In this document: positions 52,203-60,985 of the stretch, piece after piece
How positions within the stretch are numbered: position 1 is the first letter of the stretch
Layout: each line of letters begins with the position of its first letter
Assembly: GCF_005047355.1 (NCBI RefSeq)
Contig: NZ_SUMC01000038.1
Coordinates: forward strand, 1 to 64,000
DNA: 64,000 nt
Direction: 5' to 3'
From: Actinacidiphila oryziradicis
GTDB lineage: Bacteria; Actinomycetota; Actinomycetes; Streptomycetales; Streptomycetaceae
Position numbers and translations under genes: made by a program
The notes under the pieces: generated by a model
What the model was told of the DNA's origin: nothing
Databases searched by the model: none
Seen by the model: only the letters and a program-made list of their open reading frames with translations

Positions 52203-53105
52203 TTATTGCGCGCCCGCCGGCTCGCAGGCCGGGAGGCCGTGGCTCGTCGGAGTGCTTTGGCACCCGGTCACCTGACGCTCCCGGGTAATGGGCGGGTGGG
52301 TGGGGCACTCCCGCGCTGCAGGCGCGGGCGGTCCCACGGCATCCTGGGCCGCACGGGCCAGGGCGCGCCGGTCCCCGTACGTCCCGCAGGGGAGGGCCGG
52401 AAGGACTCGGACCTCCGCCACCAGGCCCCGGGCGGCGGTCACCCGGCGCAGGGAGGCGAGGAGCGTGTCGTCGCCGACGAAGGCAGCCAGCGTGGCGGGG
52501 GAGGCATCGCTGAGCCGGTAGCGGATGCGTACCGGCTGCACGGGCACCCCGGCGTCCAGGGCGGCCTGGAAAGCGGCCGGGCGGAAGCGGCCGTGGCCCC
52601 GGCCGCACCAGGTGCTGCCCTCGGGGAATACGACGACGGTGGAGCCGGAGCGGAGCGCGTCCGCGAGGTCGGAGACGACCTGCGGCAGGGCCCGGAGGCG
52701 GTCGCGGTCGATGAAGAGAGTGCCGGCGCGGACGATCAGCGGGCCGAGTACGGGCCAGGTGCCGACCTCGCGCTTGGCGAGCATACGGGCGGGCCGGACG
52801 GCGGCGAGGAGCGGGATGTCGAGCCAGGAGATGTGGTTGGCGACGATCAGCACGCCGCCGGAGGGCGGCAGCGGCTCGCCGGTGATGCGTATCCGTACTC
52901 CGAGAGCAGTCGGCACGGCCTGGGCTCCGGACCGGATCAGTTTGGGGGTGCGGCGGGCGAGCGGCAGCAGCAGGAGTCCGAGGAGTACGACGGTGAGGAA
53001 GGCGGCGGCCCGGGCCAGCCGGCGCGGGCGGCCGACGGTGGGCGGGGAGCCGCCGGCCAGGCAGAGCACGGGTGTGCAGGGCGCGGTGGGGAGCCAGAGG
53101 CTCAT
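52203..53105 (-). CDS. olsA: Lysophospholipid acyltransferase (OlsA-like, PlsC family)
   Basis: A 300-residue membrane-associated acyltransferase. N-terminal hydrophobic segments are followed by the HX4D motif in IVANHISWLDIPLL and VVFPEGSTW, the acyl-phosphate/glycerol-binding PEG motif. The ATG overlaps the TGA of the preceding N-acyltransferase gene (TGATG), so they are coupled. Next to an OlsB-like gene, it probably performs the second step of ornithine-lipid synthesis, O-acylating lyso-ornithine lipid. It ends on the base next to the S9 peptidase stop. Confidence 0.85.
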   Translation of the reverse strand: MSLWLPTAPCTPVLCLAGGSPPTVGRPRRLARAAAFLTVVLLGLLLLPLARRTPKLIRSGAQAVPTALGVRIRITGEPLPPSGGVLIVANHISWLDIPLLAAVRPARMLAKREVGTWPVLGPLIVRAGTLFIDRDRLRALPQVVSDLADALRSGSTVVVFPEGSTWCGRGHGRFRPAAFQAALDAGVPVQPVRIRYRLSDASPATLAAFVGDDTLLASLRRVTAARGLVAEVRVLPALPCGTYGDRRALARAAQDAVGPPAPAARECPTHPPITRERQVTGCQSTPTSHGLPACEPAGAQ

Positions 53106-53878
53106 CAGGCCGGGACGAGTGAGAGGAAGTGGCGGAGGTAGCGGGGGTTGGTCTGCCGCAGCGACAGGAGTACGTAGAGGTCGGCGACCCCGAAGTCGGC
53201 ATCGAGCGCGGGCTCGCCGCAGACCTGGGCGCCCAGCCGTATGTACCCGCGGAGCAGTGCGGGCAGCGGGGTGCGGCCGGGTGTCCGCGCTATGCCGGAG
53301 GCGTCCCAGGGCAGGCGCGGCCGGACCCGGTACTCGGCGGGGGCGAGGTGCTTGTCGCGCACGGTGTCCCAGACGCCGGCCGCGAACGCCCCGCCGTCGG
53401 CGAGGGGGACGGAGCAGCAGCCGGCGAGCCAGTTGTGTCCCGTACGGACGAGGTAGCGGGCGATGCCGGCCCACATGAGGCCGATGACAGCCCCGTCGCG
53501 GTGGTCGGGGTGGACGCACGAGCGGCCGACCTCGACCAGGTCGTGGCGGATCGCGGCGTGCGCGCTGATGTCGAACTCGCCCTCGGCGTAGAGCCGTCCG
53601 GCGATGGCCGCGCGTTCCGGGGGGAGGAGCGGGTAGGTGCCGACGACGGCCCCGGAGTTGTCCTCGCGGACGATCAGGTGGTCGCAGTAGGCGTCGAAGG
53701 CGTCGATGTCGAGGCCGGGCTCGGGGGTGGTGAGCAGGGCGCCCAGCTCCATGGCGAACACGTCGTGGCGCAGCCGCTGTGCCGCGCGGACCTCGGCCTC
53801 GTCGCGGGCGAGGGACACCGAGTAGCGGGGTGCGGCGGGGTGAGCTGCGGTTGGGGCGAGGGCGGTCGGGGCGGTCAT
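53105..53878 (-). CDS. olsB: L-ornithine N-alpha-acyltransferase (OlsB-like GNAT)
   Basis: A 257-residue protein of the N-acyltransferase family found in ornithine-lipid and acyl-homoserine-lactone-like synthases: AAQRLRHDVFAMELGA, DAYCDHLIVREDNSGAVVGTYPLL, LVEVGRSCVHPDHRDGAVIGLMWAGIARYLV, LAGCCSVPLADG, and a C-terminal GAQVCGEPALDADFGVADLYVLLSLR. It should transfer a 3-hydroxyacyl group from ACP to ornithine. Translation is coupled to olsA. Ornithine lipids replace phospholipids under phosphate limitation; no PHO box was recognised upstream. Confidence 0.85.
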   Translation of the reverse strand: MTAPTALAPTAAHPAAPRYSVSLARDEAEVRAAQRLRHDVFAMELGALLTTPEPGLDIDAFDAYCDHLIVREDNSGAVVGTYPLLPPERAAIAGRLYAEGEFDISAHAAIRHDLVEVGRSCVHPDHRDGAVIGLMWAGIARYLVRTGHNWLAGCCSVPLADGGAFAAGVWDTVRDKHLAPAEYRVRPRLPWDASGIARTPGRTPLPALLRGYIRLGAQVCGEPALDADFGVADLYVLLSLRQTNPRYLRHFLSLVPA

Positions 53879-54275
53879 CGCTGTCTCTCCAGTGCCGTTC
53901 CGGTAGCGGGTTTCGCTTGATCCCTCTCTTCATCCCCGTACCGGCTTGCCTCGACGTGGCTGATGTAAGGCGCGGTGATGTGCGGTGGCTGAATACGGCG
54001 GGCCAAGCCCGGGGCGGTCAGGACGGGGCAGAACCGCCGTCGGTTGCCGTGCGCTGACGCCTGTAGTGGCGAGCCGCCCTGGTCCTGTTCAACACCCGCT
54101 ACGTGGACGCCGGCCGGACGGTGGGTGACGGGCCCGGCTCGCCGACGACCGTTCCAGCGGGCGGAGCGCCGCAACGGATTTCTGACTTCGAGGAGTGATC
54201 GGCCGAGTACGCAGATAGCCTGACCGGATCGGCGGAATGACGTCCTTACCGGGACGAACTGGGGACGGGGCGCGC
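53879..54275. other. Gap between divergent olsB and XRE genes
   Basis: About 400 bp with no coding frame showing family features. Promoters of olsB (minus) and of the XRE gene (plus) must lie here. I could not identify a clear operator or terminator. Confidence 0.5.
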
Positions 54276-55112
54276 ATGAGTAACCGGCAGCCGAGGAAGC
54301 GGAACAACGATGACGACCGGCCGGGCATTTGGAAGGGCTACGGCAAGCTGGTCAAGCTCTTCCGGGAGCGGGCCGGGATGACGCAGCAGGTGTTGGCCGA
54401 CGTGGTCGGCTACTCGATCGAGCAGGTCTCCTCGATCGAGCAGGGGCGGCGGCCCGCCAAGTCGGCCTTCACAGCGGCGGCGGAGGAGGTGTTGCAGGCG
54501 GGTGGCGTGCTGGTGGCACTGCAGGAGGAGGTGGATCTGGCCAAGCTCCCGGCGTTCTTCCTGGACTTCGCGCTGATCGAGATGGGGGCGGTGAGTCGGT
54601 TTGAGTACGAACCCGTGCTGATTCCCGGCCTGTTGCAGACCGAGGAGTACGCGCAGGCCGTGTTCACCGGGCACTGCCCGCCGCTGGAAGAGGAGATCAT
54701 CGAGCAGTACGTCGAGGCGCGTATGGAGCGGCAGAAACTGCTGACGCGGTCCCCGGTAGTGGCGCTCAGCTTCATCATCGGGGAGCAGGCTCTTCGCAAC
54801 CCGGTGGGTGGTCCCGAGGTGCTTGCGGCCCAGCTCCATCGGCTGCTGAAGCTTACGGAACTGCGCAACGTGGAGATCCAGGTCATGCCTGCTTCCACCG
54901 GGTTCCATCCGGGCCTCAACGGCCCGATGGTGCTGCTGGAGACCGATGAGCACCGGCAGGTGGGATACATCGAATCCCAGGGCGTTGGTGTGGTGGTCAC
55001 CGATGCACACAAGGTCAGCGTGTGCGGGCTGCGTTATGGCAAGCTGCGTTCGCAGGCTCTCAACGTAGAGGAGTCAGTGCGTCTCATCGAGCGTGTAGCG
55101 GGAGAACTATGA
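54276..55112 (+). CDS. XRE-family regulator with DUF5753 domain
   Basis: A 278-residue protein of the large Streptomyces XRE/DUF5753 class (BldB/AbaA-linked type). HTH at about 25-75: LVKLFRERAGMTQQVLADVVGYSIEQVSSIEQGRRPAKS. The DUF5753 part runs from FFLDFALIEMGAVSRFEYEPVLIPGLLQTEEYAQAVF to the end. The ATG is 39 bp downstream of the longest open start. The stop overlaps the DUF397 start as ATGA. Such pairs resemble toxin-antitoxin-like or developmental regulatory pairs; the effector is unknown. Confidence 0.9.
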   Translation: MSNRQPRKRNNDDDRPGIWKGYGKLVKLFRERAGMTQQVLADVVGYSIEQVSSIEQGRRPAKSAFTAAAEEVLQAGGVLVALQEEVDLAKLPAFFLDFALIEMGAVSRFEYEPVLIPGLLQTEEYAQAVFTGHCPPLEEEIIEQYVEARMERQKLLTRSPVVALSFIIGEQALRNPVGGPEVLAAQLHRLLKLTELRNVEIQVMPASTGFHPGLNGPMVLLETDEHRQVGYIESQGVGVVVTDAHKVSVCGLRYGKLRSQALNVEESVRLIERVAGEL

Positions 55113-55366
55113 GCGCCGAGCAGGGAACGAACGCAACCGCCGAGCTGACCTGGTTCAAGAGCAGTTACAGCGGCAGCGACGGCGGCAACTGTGTCGAAGT
55201 GGCCTGGTTCAAGAGCAGTTACAGCGGCACCGGCGGCGGCGACTGTGAGGTGGCGGCAGCCCCCGGCACGGTCCACGTACGCGACTCGAAGGTCAAGCAG
55301 GGCTCCACGCTCGCCTTCGCGGCTGAAGCTTGGGCCCCGTTCATAGCGTTCGCGGCCGGGCGCTAA
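55109..55366 (+). CDS. DUF397 protein with an internal tandem duplication
   Basis: An 85-residue partner of the XRE protein. DUF397 proteins normally have one TWFKSSYSGxxGGNCVEVA block; here it occurs twice in tandem (TWFKSSYSGSDGGNCVEV, then AWFKSSYSGTGGGDCEVAA), followed by the usual VHVRDSKVKQGSTLAF and WAPFIAFA. The copies differ at few bases, so the duplication is recent and in frame. It overlaps the XRE gene by four bases and should be translationally coupled. The biochemical role of DUF397 is not established. Confidence 0.9.
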   Translation: MSAEQGTNATAELTWFKSSYSGSDGGNCVEVAWFKSSYSGTGGGDCEVAAAPGTVHVRDSKVKQGSTLAFAAEAWAPFIAFAAGR

Positions 55367-55480
55367 CGCGTCGCGCGGGGGAGTCACGGAGCGCCGTCGG
55401 CCGCGCGGGTGACCCGGGCGCCCAGCGCGCGCAGATACTCGGCCAGTTCGGGCGGCTCGTTCCCACCTGCCGCGGTGTCG

Positions 55481-55509
55481 CCGGACGGGCTCTTTCTGAG
55501 CCCGTCCGG
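55481..55509. terminator. Bidirectional terminator between DUF397 and permease genes
   Basis: CCGGACGGGCT (55481-55491) pairs with AGCCCGTCCGG (55499-55509) around CTTTCTG. It lies between convergent genes. Confidence 0.8.
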
Positions 55510-55525
55510 CCGGGGGGCGGTTCCC

Positions 55526-56998
55526 TCAGACGCCGGCCAGTTGCTGCTCGCTGAGCGCGATCGCGGCGTCCTCTCCGGCCCGGTCCGTGGTGCGGGCGGC
55601 GGCGAGGAAGACCAGGGCGCTGACCGCGAGTCCTACCAGCCAGGCGATGTCGGTGCCGGCGAGCTGCTTGGCGAGGGGGCCGGTGTAGTTCCAGCCGCCG
55701 AGGTCGGGCAGGACCATGAAGGGGATCTCGGCCACGATGCCCACCGCGTAGGCGGTGAGCCCGCGCCAGGACCAGGCGCCGTAGATCCCGGACGGGGTGA
55801 AGAGATCGGTGACGGCGTAGTGTCCGCGCCGGACGAAGAAGAAGTCCACCAGGTTGGTGGCCGTCCACGGCACCAGCAGGTACAGCATCAGGGTCAGCGC
55901 GGTGAACACCGTGGCCACCGCGTTGGCCGAGATCAGCGACGCGATCAGGTACCAGACCACCGCCAGCCCGAGGATGGCGACGATCCGGATGCGCCGGGTC
56001 GGAGTGATCGGCCGGAACGAGTCGATGCCGGTCAGCACCGTGAGCATGCCGCCGTACGCGTTCATGCCCATCGTCGCCACCAGGCTCAGCGCCGAGAGCA
56101 CCGCGGCCGCGGCCCCCAGGCCCGGCAGGAAGTGGTCGCCCGCCTGCCGCAGCCCGACCAGCCCGTCGCTGACCCCCAGCTTCAGCGCAAGCCATCCGCC
56201 GAGCGCGATCAGCCAGACCGCGGAGCCGGAGGCGCCGAAGAAGACGGACGCGATGAGGGCGCGGGCGGAGGTCGTACGCGGCAGATAGCGCGAGTAGTCC
56301 GAGACATACGGGGCGTACGTGATGTTGTACGCCGCTGCCGCGGAGAACTGGGCGAAGAAGGCGGCCCAGGTGAATGCGAGGTGCTGGTTCGCGACGTGGG
56401 CGCCGCCCGCGTGCCCGGTCAGCACGCCGACGGTGACCAGCACCATCAGTGGCAGCGAGACATACAGCAGCCAGCGGAAGGCCCGGTGCAGCCAGTCGTG
56501 GCCGTAGATCGCCAGCAGCACCGCGATCGCCCCGGCCCCGAGCGCGACGGCGGTCTCGTTCCAGCCGAAGATGCCGTTCAGGCCCTGGGCGAGCAGCACC
56601 TGGTCGGCGACGTTGAAGGCGATGTACGTGAAGATCGTGGCCGCCAGCGCCACGATGACACCGCGATAGCCGAACTGCGCCCTCGACTGGATCATCTGCG
56701 GCAGCCCGAGCACCGGCCCCTGCGAGGCGTGGAAGGCCATGAACAACGTCCCGACCACGATCCCCAGCGCCCCCGCGAGCACCGTCTGTCCGAGCGGCAG
56801 GCCCAGCGACGGGCCGACGAAGCCGACGGCGATGGTGAAGTACTGGAAGTTGCCCAGGAACCACAGCGGCGCCTGATGCCAGACCTTCCCGTGCCGCTCC
56901 TCGTCCGGCACCCAGTCGATCGACCGGGTCTCCACCACCCCCAGCGCCCCGCCCGGCCTCGCCGGCTGCGCCACAGGAGCGCTCTGGGAATCCACCAT
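55526..56998 (-). CDS. NCS1-family cytosine/purine permease
   Basis: A 490-residue, 12-TM transporter of the nucleobase:cation symporter-1 family. Landmarks: WFLGNFQYFTIAVGFVGPSLGLPLGQTVLAGALGIVVGT, GPVLGLPQMIQSRAQFGYRG, and YAPYVSDYSRYLPR, typical of cytosine permeases. It imports a purine, pyrimidine or related compound; the exact substrate is unknown. ATG at 56998 is preferred because GGAGG lies 8 bases upstream; ATG at 57013 is the alternative. It is monocistronic and divergent from the TSUP gene. Confidence 0.89.
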   Translation of the reverse strand: MVDSQSAPVAQPARPGGALGVVETRSIDWVPDEERHGKVWHQAPLWFLGNFQYFTIAVGFVGPSLGLPLGQTVLAGALGIVVGTLFMAFHASQGPVLGLPQMIQSRAQFGYRGVIVALAATIFTYIAFNVADQVLLAQGLNGIFGWNETAVALGAGAIAVLLAIYGHDWLHRAFRWLLYVSLPLMVLVTVGVLTGHAGGAHVANQHLAFTWAAFFAQFSAAAAYNITYAPYVSDYSRYLPRTTSARALIASVFFGASGSAVWLIALGGWLALKLGVSDGLVGLRQAGDHFLPGLGAAAAVLSALSLVATMGMNAYGGMLTVLTGIDSFRPITPTRRIRIVAILGLAVVWYLIASLISANAVATVFTALTLMLYLLVPWTATNLVDFFFVRRGHYAVTDLFTPSGIYGAWSWRGLTAYAVGIVAEIPFMVLPDLGGWNYTGPLAKQLAGTDIAWLVGLAVSALVFLAAARTTDRAGEDAAIALSEQQLAGV

Positions 56999-57196
56999 TT
57001 CCGGTTCCTCCATATACCCGCCGTTGCCGCTTGCTGTGCGGGGGACGCTATCCGGCCATCCAGCATGCCGGAAGGGGATGTTTCATCCAAAAATGCGATG
57101 ACGAATGGATGAACCGCACATCCGGGACGGCCGGCGACAGGACCCGGCGCCCCTGCGGGTAACTTTCTCCCACATGGACATAACAGGCACTGCACG

Positions 57197-57949
57197 ATGA
57201 TCCTCGCCGAGCCATTGCTGCTGCTCGTCGCCGGAGTCGCGGCCGGTCTCGCGGGCACAGTGGCCGGCCTCGCCTCGCTCGTGTCGTATCCCGCGCTTCT
57301 GGCGACGGGGATGCCCGCCCTGTCGGCCAATGTCACCAACACCGTCGCCCTGGTGCTCGGCGGCGTGGGTGCGGCGGCCGGCTCGAAGCGGGAGCTCACC
57401 GGCCAGGGCGGGCGCGTGCGCCGCTACCTGGCGCTCACCGCCGCCGGAGGTGTCACGGGTTCGGTCCTGCTCCTGGTCACCCCGCCCGGCGCCTTCGAGC
57501 TCATCGTGCCCTGGCTGGTGGCCGGTTCGTCCGTCGTACTGCTCCTCCAGCCGCGCCTGCGGAGCCTGCGGCCGGAGGGCCTGGGCGAGACAAACCCGGC
57601 GGTCATGCTCGCGGTGTTCGCCATCGCGGTGTACGGCGGGTACTTCGGGGCCGCCGCCGGGGTACTGATGCTCGCCCTGCTGGCGACCGGCCTCGGGGAG
57701 ACCCTCGTACGGGCCAACGCCCTGAAGAACGTGATCCTGGCGGTCGCCAACGGCGTCGCCGCACTGGGTTTCGCGGTCTTCGGGCCGGTCCATTGGCTGG
57801 TCGCCGTGCCGCTCGCCGCGGGCTTCCTCATCGGGGGCCGGCTCGGCCCAGTAGTCGCTCGCCGGATCCCCGCGCATGTGCTGCGCACGGCCATCGCGGT
57901 CGGCGGCCTCGGGCTCGCGGTGCGCCTGTGGACTGTTGCGACCGGATGA
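57197..57949 (+). CDS. TSUP (TauE/SafE) family membrane protein
   Basis: A 250-residue protein with about eight TM segments: LLLLVAGVAAGLAGTVAGLASLVSYPALLATG, NVTNTVALVLGGVGAAAGSKREL, AIAVYGGYFGAAAGVLMLALLATG and HVLRTAIAVGGLGLAVRLW. The repeated Gly-rich first TM motif marks the TauE/SafE family, which exports sulphite or other organosulphonates. ATG start 57197. The context does not show the substrate. Confidence 0.88.
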   Translation: MILAEPLLLLVAGVAAGLAGTVAGLASLVSYPALLATGMPALSANVTNTVALVLGGVGAAAGSKRELTGQGGRVRRYLALTAAGGVTGSVLLLVTPPGAFELIVPWLVAGSSVVLLLQPRLRSLRPEGLGETNPAVMLAVFAIAVYGGYFGAAAGVLMLALLATGLGETLVRANALKNVILAVANGVAALGFAVFGPVHWLVAVPLAAGFLIGGRLGPVVARRIPAHVLRTAIAVGGLGLAVRLWTVATG

Positions 57950-58044
57950 ACACATCGCCGCCCCGGGAATAGGCGCCCCGGTGCGCGTGCTTTGACCTGC
58001 TGTTCCTTTTGAGCTGCTGTTCCGAAGTCGGAGTGAGGGATCGA

Positions 58045-58965
58045 ATGCCCAAGGCCTATGTCTTCAACGCACACGGTGGCCCGGAGACGGAGTCCTTCAT
58101 CGACCGCCCACGGCCGAGCCCCGGACCGGGGCAGCTGCTCGTCGCCGTCCGGGCCGCGGGGGTGAACCCCGTCGACTGGAAGCTCCGGACGGGCTACCGC
58201 CGCCCCGGCTCATCGGCGCCGGAGCTGCCCGCCGTATTCGGCAACGAGGTCGCCGGTGTCGTCGAGCAGGTCGGCGCGGGCGTCGAGGGATTCGCTCCCG
58301 GGGACGAGGTCTTCGGCAACCCGGTCGGCGGCGGATACGCCCAGTACACGCTGCTGCCGGTCACGATCGCCGCCCACAAGCCCGCCGGACTGTCGTTCGT
58401 GGACGCCGCGGCGCTCCCGGTCGCAGCGGCGACCGCGTACGACGGCGTACGGCAGCTGGCGCTGCCGCCCGGCGCGACACTTCTGATCACCGGTGTCGGC
58501 GGCGGGGTCGGGGTGGCCGCCGCCCAGATCGCCCGGCACTTCGGCATCACCGTCATCGGAACGGCGAGTGCCGGCAAGAAGGAGTTCGTCGAGTCGCTCG
58601 GCGCGGTCCACATCGTCTCCGGGCCCGGTGTCGCGGAGCGGGTCGCGGCCGCCGCGCCCGATGGCGTCGACGCGGTCTTCGACCTCGTCGGCGGCGCGGA
58701 CCTCGAAGAGGTCGCTCGGCTGGTGGCGGACCGGTCGAAGCTGATCAGCGCGGCGGACCGGGGGACCGTGGCCCGCCTCGGCGGCTCACCCGTCGAGCGG
58801 GCCCGTACCGGCGCGATCCTGGAGGAGGTGGCGAAGCTCGTCGTCGACGGCGTACTGCGCCCCTACGTGACACAGACCTTCCCGCTCGAGCAGGCCGCCG
58901 ACGCACTGCGCACCGTGGAAAACGGCCACGCCCGCGGCAAGATCGTGATCGAGGTCGGCCCATGA
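58045..58965 (+). CDS. NADP-dependent oxidoreductase (zeta-crystallin/MDR type)
   Basis: A 306-residue medium-chain dehydrogenase/reductase without the structural or catalytic zinc motifs. N-terminal GroES-like domain (VRAAGVNPVDWKLRTGYR, PAVFGNEVAGVVEQVGAGV) and a Rossmann domain with LLITGVGGGVGVAAAQIARHFG. Such enzymes reduce quinones or enones with NADPH. ATG at 58045 follows GAGGG. Its stop overlaps the GNAT gene start as ATGA, so the two are a coupled pair. Confidence 0.9.
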   Translation: MPKAYVFNAHGGPETESFIDRPRPSPGPGQLLVAVRAAGVNPVDWKLRTGYRRPGSSAPELPAVFGNEVAGVVEQVGAGVEGFAPGDEVFGNPVGGGYAQYTLLPVTIAAHKPAGLSFVDAAALPVAAATAYDGVRQLALPPGATLLITGVGGGVGVAAAQIARHFGITVIGTASAGKKEFVESLGAVHIVSGPGVAERVAAAAPDGVDAVFDLVGGADLEEVARLVADRSKLISAADRGTVARLGGSPVERARTGAILEEVAKLVVDGVLRPYVTQTFPLEQAADALRTVENGHARGKIVIEVGP

Positions 58966-59678
58966 GCGCCGTCCGGGCCCCGCACCCCCTGGACAACCCT
59001 GCCCGCTCCTCGCTCACCGGCCCCCACGCCCACCTCGCCGAACGACGCGGCCGGGTGCTCCGCTACCCCGTCGACATAGCCCCTTGGGTCGCCCTGCCGG
59101 ACGAGCCGGACGCCGCCGACTGGGATGACATCGCCGCCCTCGCCGGACCGGGCGCCCTTGTCCCGCTCGCCGCCGTCAGCGTTCCGCCCCCGGACGGCTG
59201 GGAGGTGACCTTCCGCCTCGCAGGCGTCCAACTCGTCGACGACGGCGTGGCAGCCGCCCCGGACGCCGAAGCGATACGCCTCGGACCCGCCGACGTCCCG
59301 GAGATGCTCGACCTGGTGGACCGCACCCAGCCCGGCCCCTTCCTGCCGCGCACCATCGAACTCGGCACCTACCTCGGCATTCGCCGGGACGGCGCCCTGG
59401 TCGCGATGGCCGGCGAGCGCATGCACCCGCCGGGCTGGACGGAGATCAGCGCGGTCTGCACCGACCCGGCCTTCCGCGGACACGGGCTGGCCACCCGGCT
59501 CGTCCTCGCCGTCGCCGCCGAAATCCGGACCCGCGGTGAGATGCCCTTCCTGCACGCTTCCGCGGCCAACACGGGCGCGATCCGCCTCTACCAGTCCCTG
59601 GGGTTCCGGCTGCGCCGCACGACGGCATTCTCCGCCGCCCGGGTACCGGAACCGGCGGGCGAGGCACTCGTACGGTGA
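58962..59678 (+). CDS. GNAT family N-acetyltransferase
   Basis: A 238-residue acetyltransferase. The N-terminal half is a poorly conserved acyl-donor-like region; the C-terminal GNAT domain shows ALVAMAGERMHPPGWTEISAVCTDPAFRGHGLATRLVLAVAAEI, with the acetyl-CoA-binding RGHGLA loop, and ASAANTGAIRLYQSLGFRLRR. It resembles FR47-type acetyltransferases. Coupled with the upstream oxidoreductase gene. The substrate is unknown. Confidence 0.88.
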   Translation: MSAVRAPHPLDNPARSSLTGPHAHLAERRGRVLRYPVDIAPWVALPDEPDAADWDDIAALAGPGALVPLAAVSVPPPDGWEVTFRLAGVQLVDDGVAAAPDAEAIRLGPADVPEMLDLVDRTQPGPFLPRTIELGTYLGIRRDGALVAMAGERMHPPGWTEISAVCTDPAFRGHGLATRLVLAVAAEIRTRGEMPFLHASAANTGAIRLYQSLGFRLRRTTAFSAARVPEPAGEALVR

Positions 59679-59704
59679 CCACGGTGACCGTGCCCTCGGC
59701 CTGA

Positions 59705-59738
59705 CTCCGGCCCGGCCCCCGTCGGGGCCGGGCCGGAG
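59705..59738. terminator. Hairpin after the GNAT gene
   Basis: CTCCGGCCCGGCCCC (59705-59719) pairs with GGGGCCGGGCCGGAG with loop of four or five bases. It separates the GNAT gene from the convergent higA-like gene. Confidence 0.8.
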
Positions 59739-59763
59739 GGGGCGCGGTGGCCAGGGACGCCGC

Positions 59764-60096
59764 TCAGGCGGCCCCGATGGTCCGGTCGCCGTACTCGATG
59801 GACACGGTGATCTTGGCGCCCAGAGCCGCGGCGTATGTGCGCATGGTCTCCAGGTTGTGGATCTCCCCCCGCTCGATCTGCGAGACCCGGGCCTGGGTGA
59901 TCCCCACCGACGCCGCGACCTGGGCCTGAGTGAGGCCCTGCTCCTCCCGGATCTCGCGCAGGTGGTGTCCCAGCACGTGCGCCTCGGTCGCAGTGCGGGC
60001 GGCTTGCCTGCGGGCCTCCCACTCGGCCTCGGACACCTCGGGATGGGCCTCGCGCATCCGGCGTTTCACCTCGGCCCAGCTACTGTGCCGGCTCAT
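59764..60096 (-). CDS. higA: HigA-like XRE antitoxin
   Basis: A 110-residue protein; the C-terminal HTH (about 42-95) reads LGHHLREIREEQGLTQAQVAASVGITQARVSQIERGEIHNLETMRTYAAALGAKI. The N-terminal helix (HSSWAEVKRRMREAHPEVSEAEWEARRQAARTATEA) is usual in HigA-type antitoxins paired with RelE/HigB toxins. The ATG at 60096 overlaps the toxin stop as ATGA, the toxin-first order typical of HigBA. It likely represses its own operon. Confidence 0.88.
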   Translation of the reverse strand: MSRHSSWAEVKRRMREAHPEVSEAEWEARRQAARTATEAHVLGHHLREIREEQGLTQAQVAASVGITQARVSQIERGEIHNLETMRTYAAALGAKITVSIEYGDRTIGAA

Positions 60097-60473
60097 CGGG
60101 CACCCCCGTCCTCTCCTGCGGCATCCGCCAGGTACTCCCCATAGTGGGCCTCGGCCACCGGTATCGCCTCGCGATACCACTGACCCCAACGGCCCGCCAT
60201 GTCCCCCGACACGAGCAGCACCGCCTCCCGCTCGGGAGTGAACACAAACAGAATGCGGACTTCCGTGCTGCCCGTGCTCCCCGGCCTCAGCTCTTTGAGG
60301 TTGTGGATCCGGCTGCCGCGGATCCGGTCGGCAAGCGGGCGCCCCAGCATCGGGCCGCTCTCGGCCAGCAGGTCGACGGCTTCCTCGACGAGATCCGCGC
60401 TCACCGGATCCTCCTCTGCCAGTTCGAGCAGCCACAGCTCCACCGAAGGATGGAGATTGATCTCCCAGCTCAT
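60093..60473 (-). CDS. higB: HigB/RelE-like type II toxin
   Basis: A protein of about 126 residues, of the RelE/ParE/HigB (phage-derived Gp49-like) type: WEINLHPSVELWLLELAEEDPVSADLVEEAVDLLAESGPMLGRPLADRIRGSRIHNLKELRPGSTGSTEVRILFVFTPEREAVLLVSGDMAGRWGQWYREAIPVAEAHYGEYL. Ribosome-dependent mRNA cleavage is expected by family. ATG at 60473 (MSWEIN) is preferred; an ATG nine bases upstream is possible. It is followed immediately by higA. Confidence 0.88.
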   Translation of the reverse strand: MSWEINLHPSVELWLLELAEEDPVSADLVEEAVDLLAESGPMLGRPLADRIRGSRIHNLKELRPGSTGSTEVRILFVFTPEREAVLLVSGDMAGRWGQWYREAIPVAEAHYGEYLADAAGEDGGAR

Positions 60474-60507
60474 GGTCCGCATCCCAGCGTACGACGCGAA
60501 GCATCAG

Positions 60508-60519
60508 AAGGAAATCCTT
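60508..60519. promoter_or_regulatory. Small palindrome in the higBA promoter region
   Basis: AAGGA-AA-TCCTT, followed by an AT-rich TATATC, about 35 bp upstream of higB. It is the likely promoter/operator region for autoregulation by HigA; the evidence is limited to position and symmetry. Confidence 0.4.
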
Positions 60520-60589
60520 ATATCTTCAGCTCAAATGGGTAATGAGAGGCTGCTCGGTTGACGCGGACTCGGTCCCGGGGGAGGCGCGG

Positions 60590-60690
60590 TCAGTGCTCGC
60601 CGATCGTCAGGCGCAGGTACTGGGAGATGGCCGCGCCGCGGTTCTCGGCGCGTAGCTTGCGCAGGATCCGCTTGGAAACGCGCGGGTTCG
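60590..60690 (-). pseudogene. Remnant of a LuxR-type regulator C-terminus
   Basis: In the 500-bp gap before the ABC genes (60483-60985), one minus-strand frame reads RVSKRILRKLRAENRGAAISQYLRLTIGEH and stops. It resembles the recognition-helix end of a LuxR HTH (..V..HV..ILRKL...NR..A). Upstream sequence does not continue the domain. Nothing else recognisable is in the gap. Confidence 0.45.
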
Positions 60691-60985
60691 GGAGATTGGA
60701 AGCCGAGGGGTCTGCATGTCTCGGCCGCTACAGCTTCACCGCCTCCAGCCTGGGCGGTGGCGGCTGCGCCCGCTGCGCGACCCGGATGCGCCGGAGCCGG
60801 GCGAGGGCGACGACGGTGAAGAGTGCTGAGCGTCAAGAGTCGGCCAGGGCGCTGATGGCGCGGCGATAGCCGCGCTGAGGCCGCAACGGCGGGGAGGCAA
60901 TAAGGCATTGCCTCCCCGCCCGGTTCCGGGGCGCTGAAACCATCGTGAAACCGCGCTGAATGCGCCCTGCCGCACGCTCTGCGGC

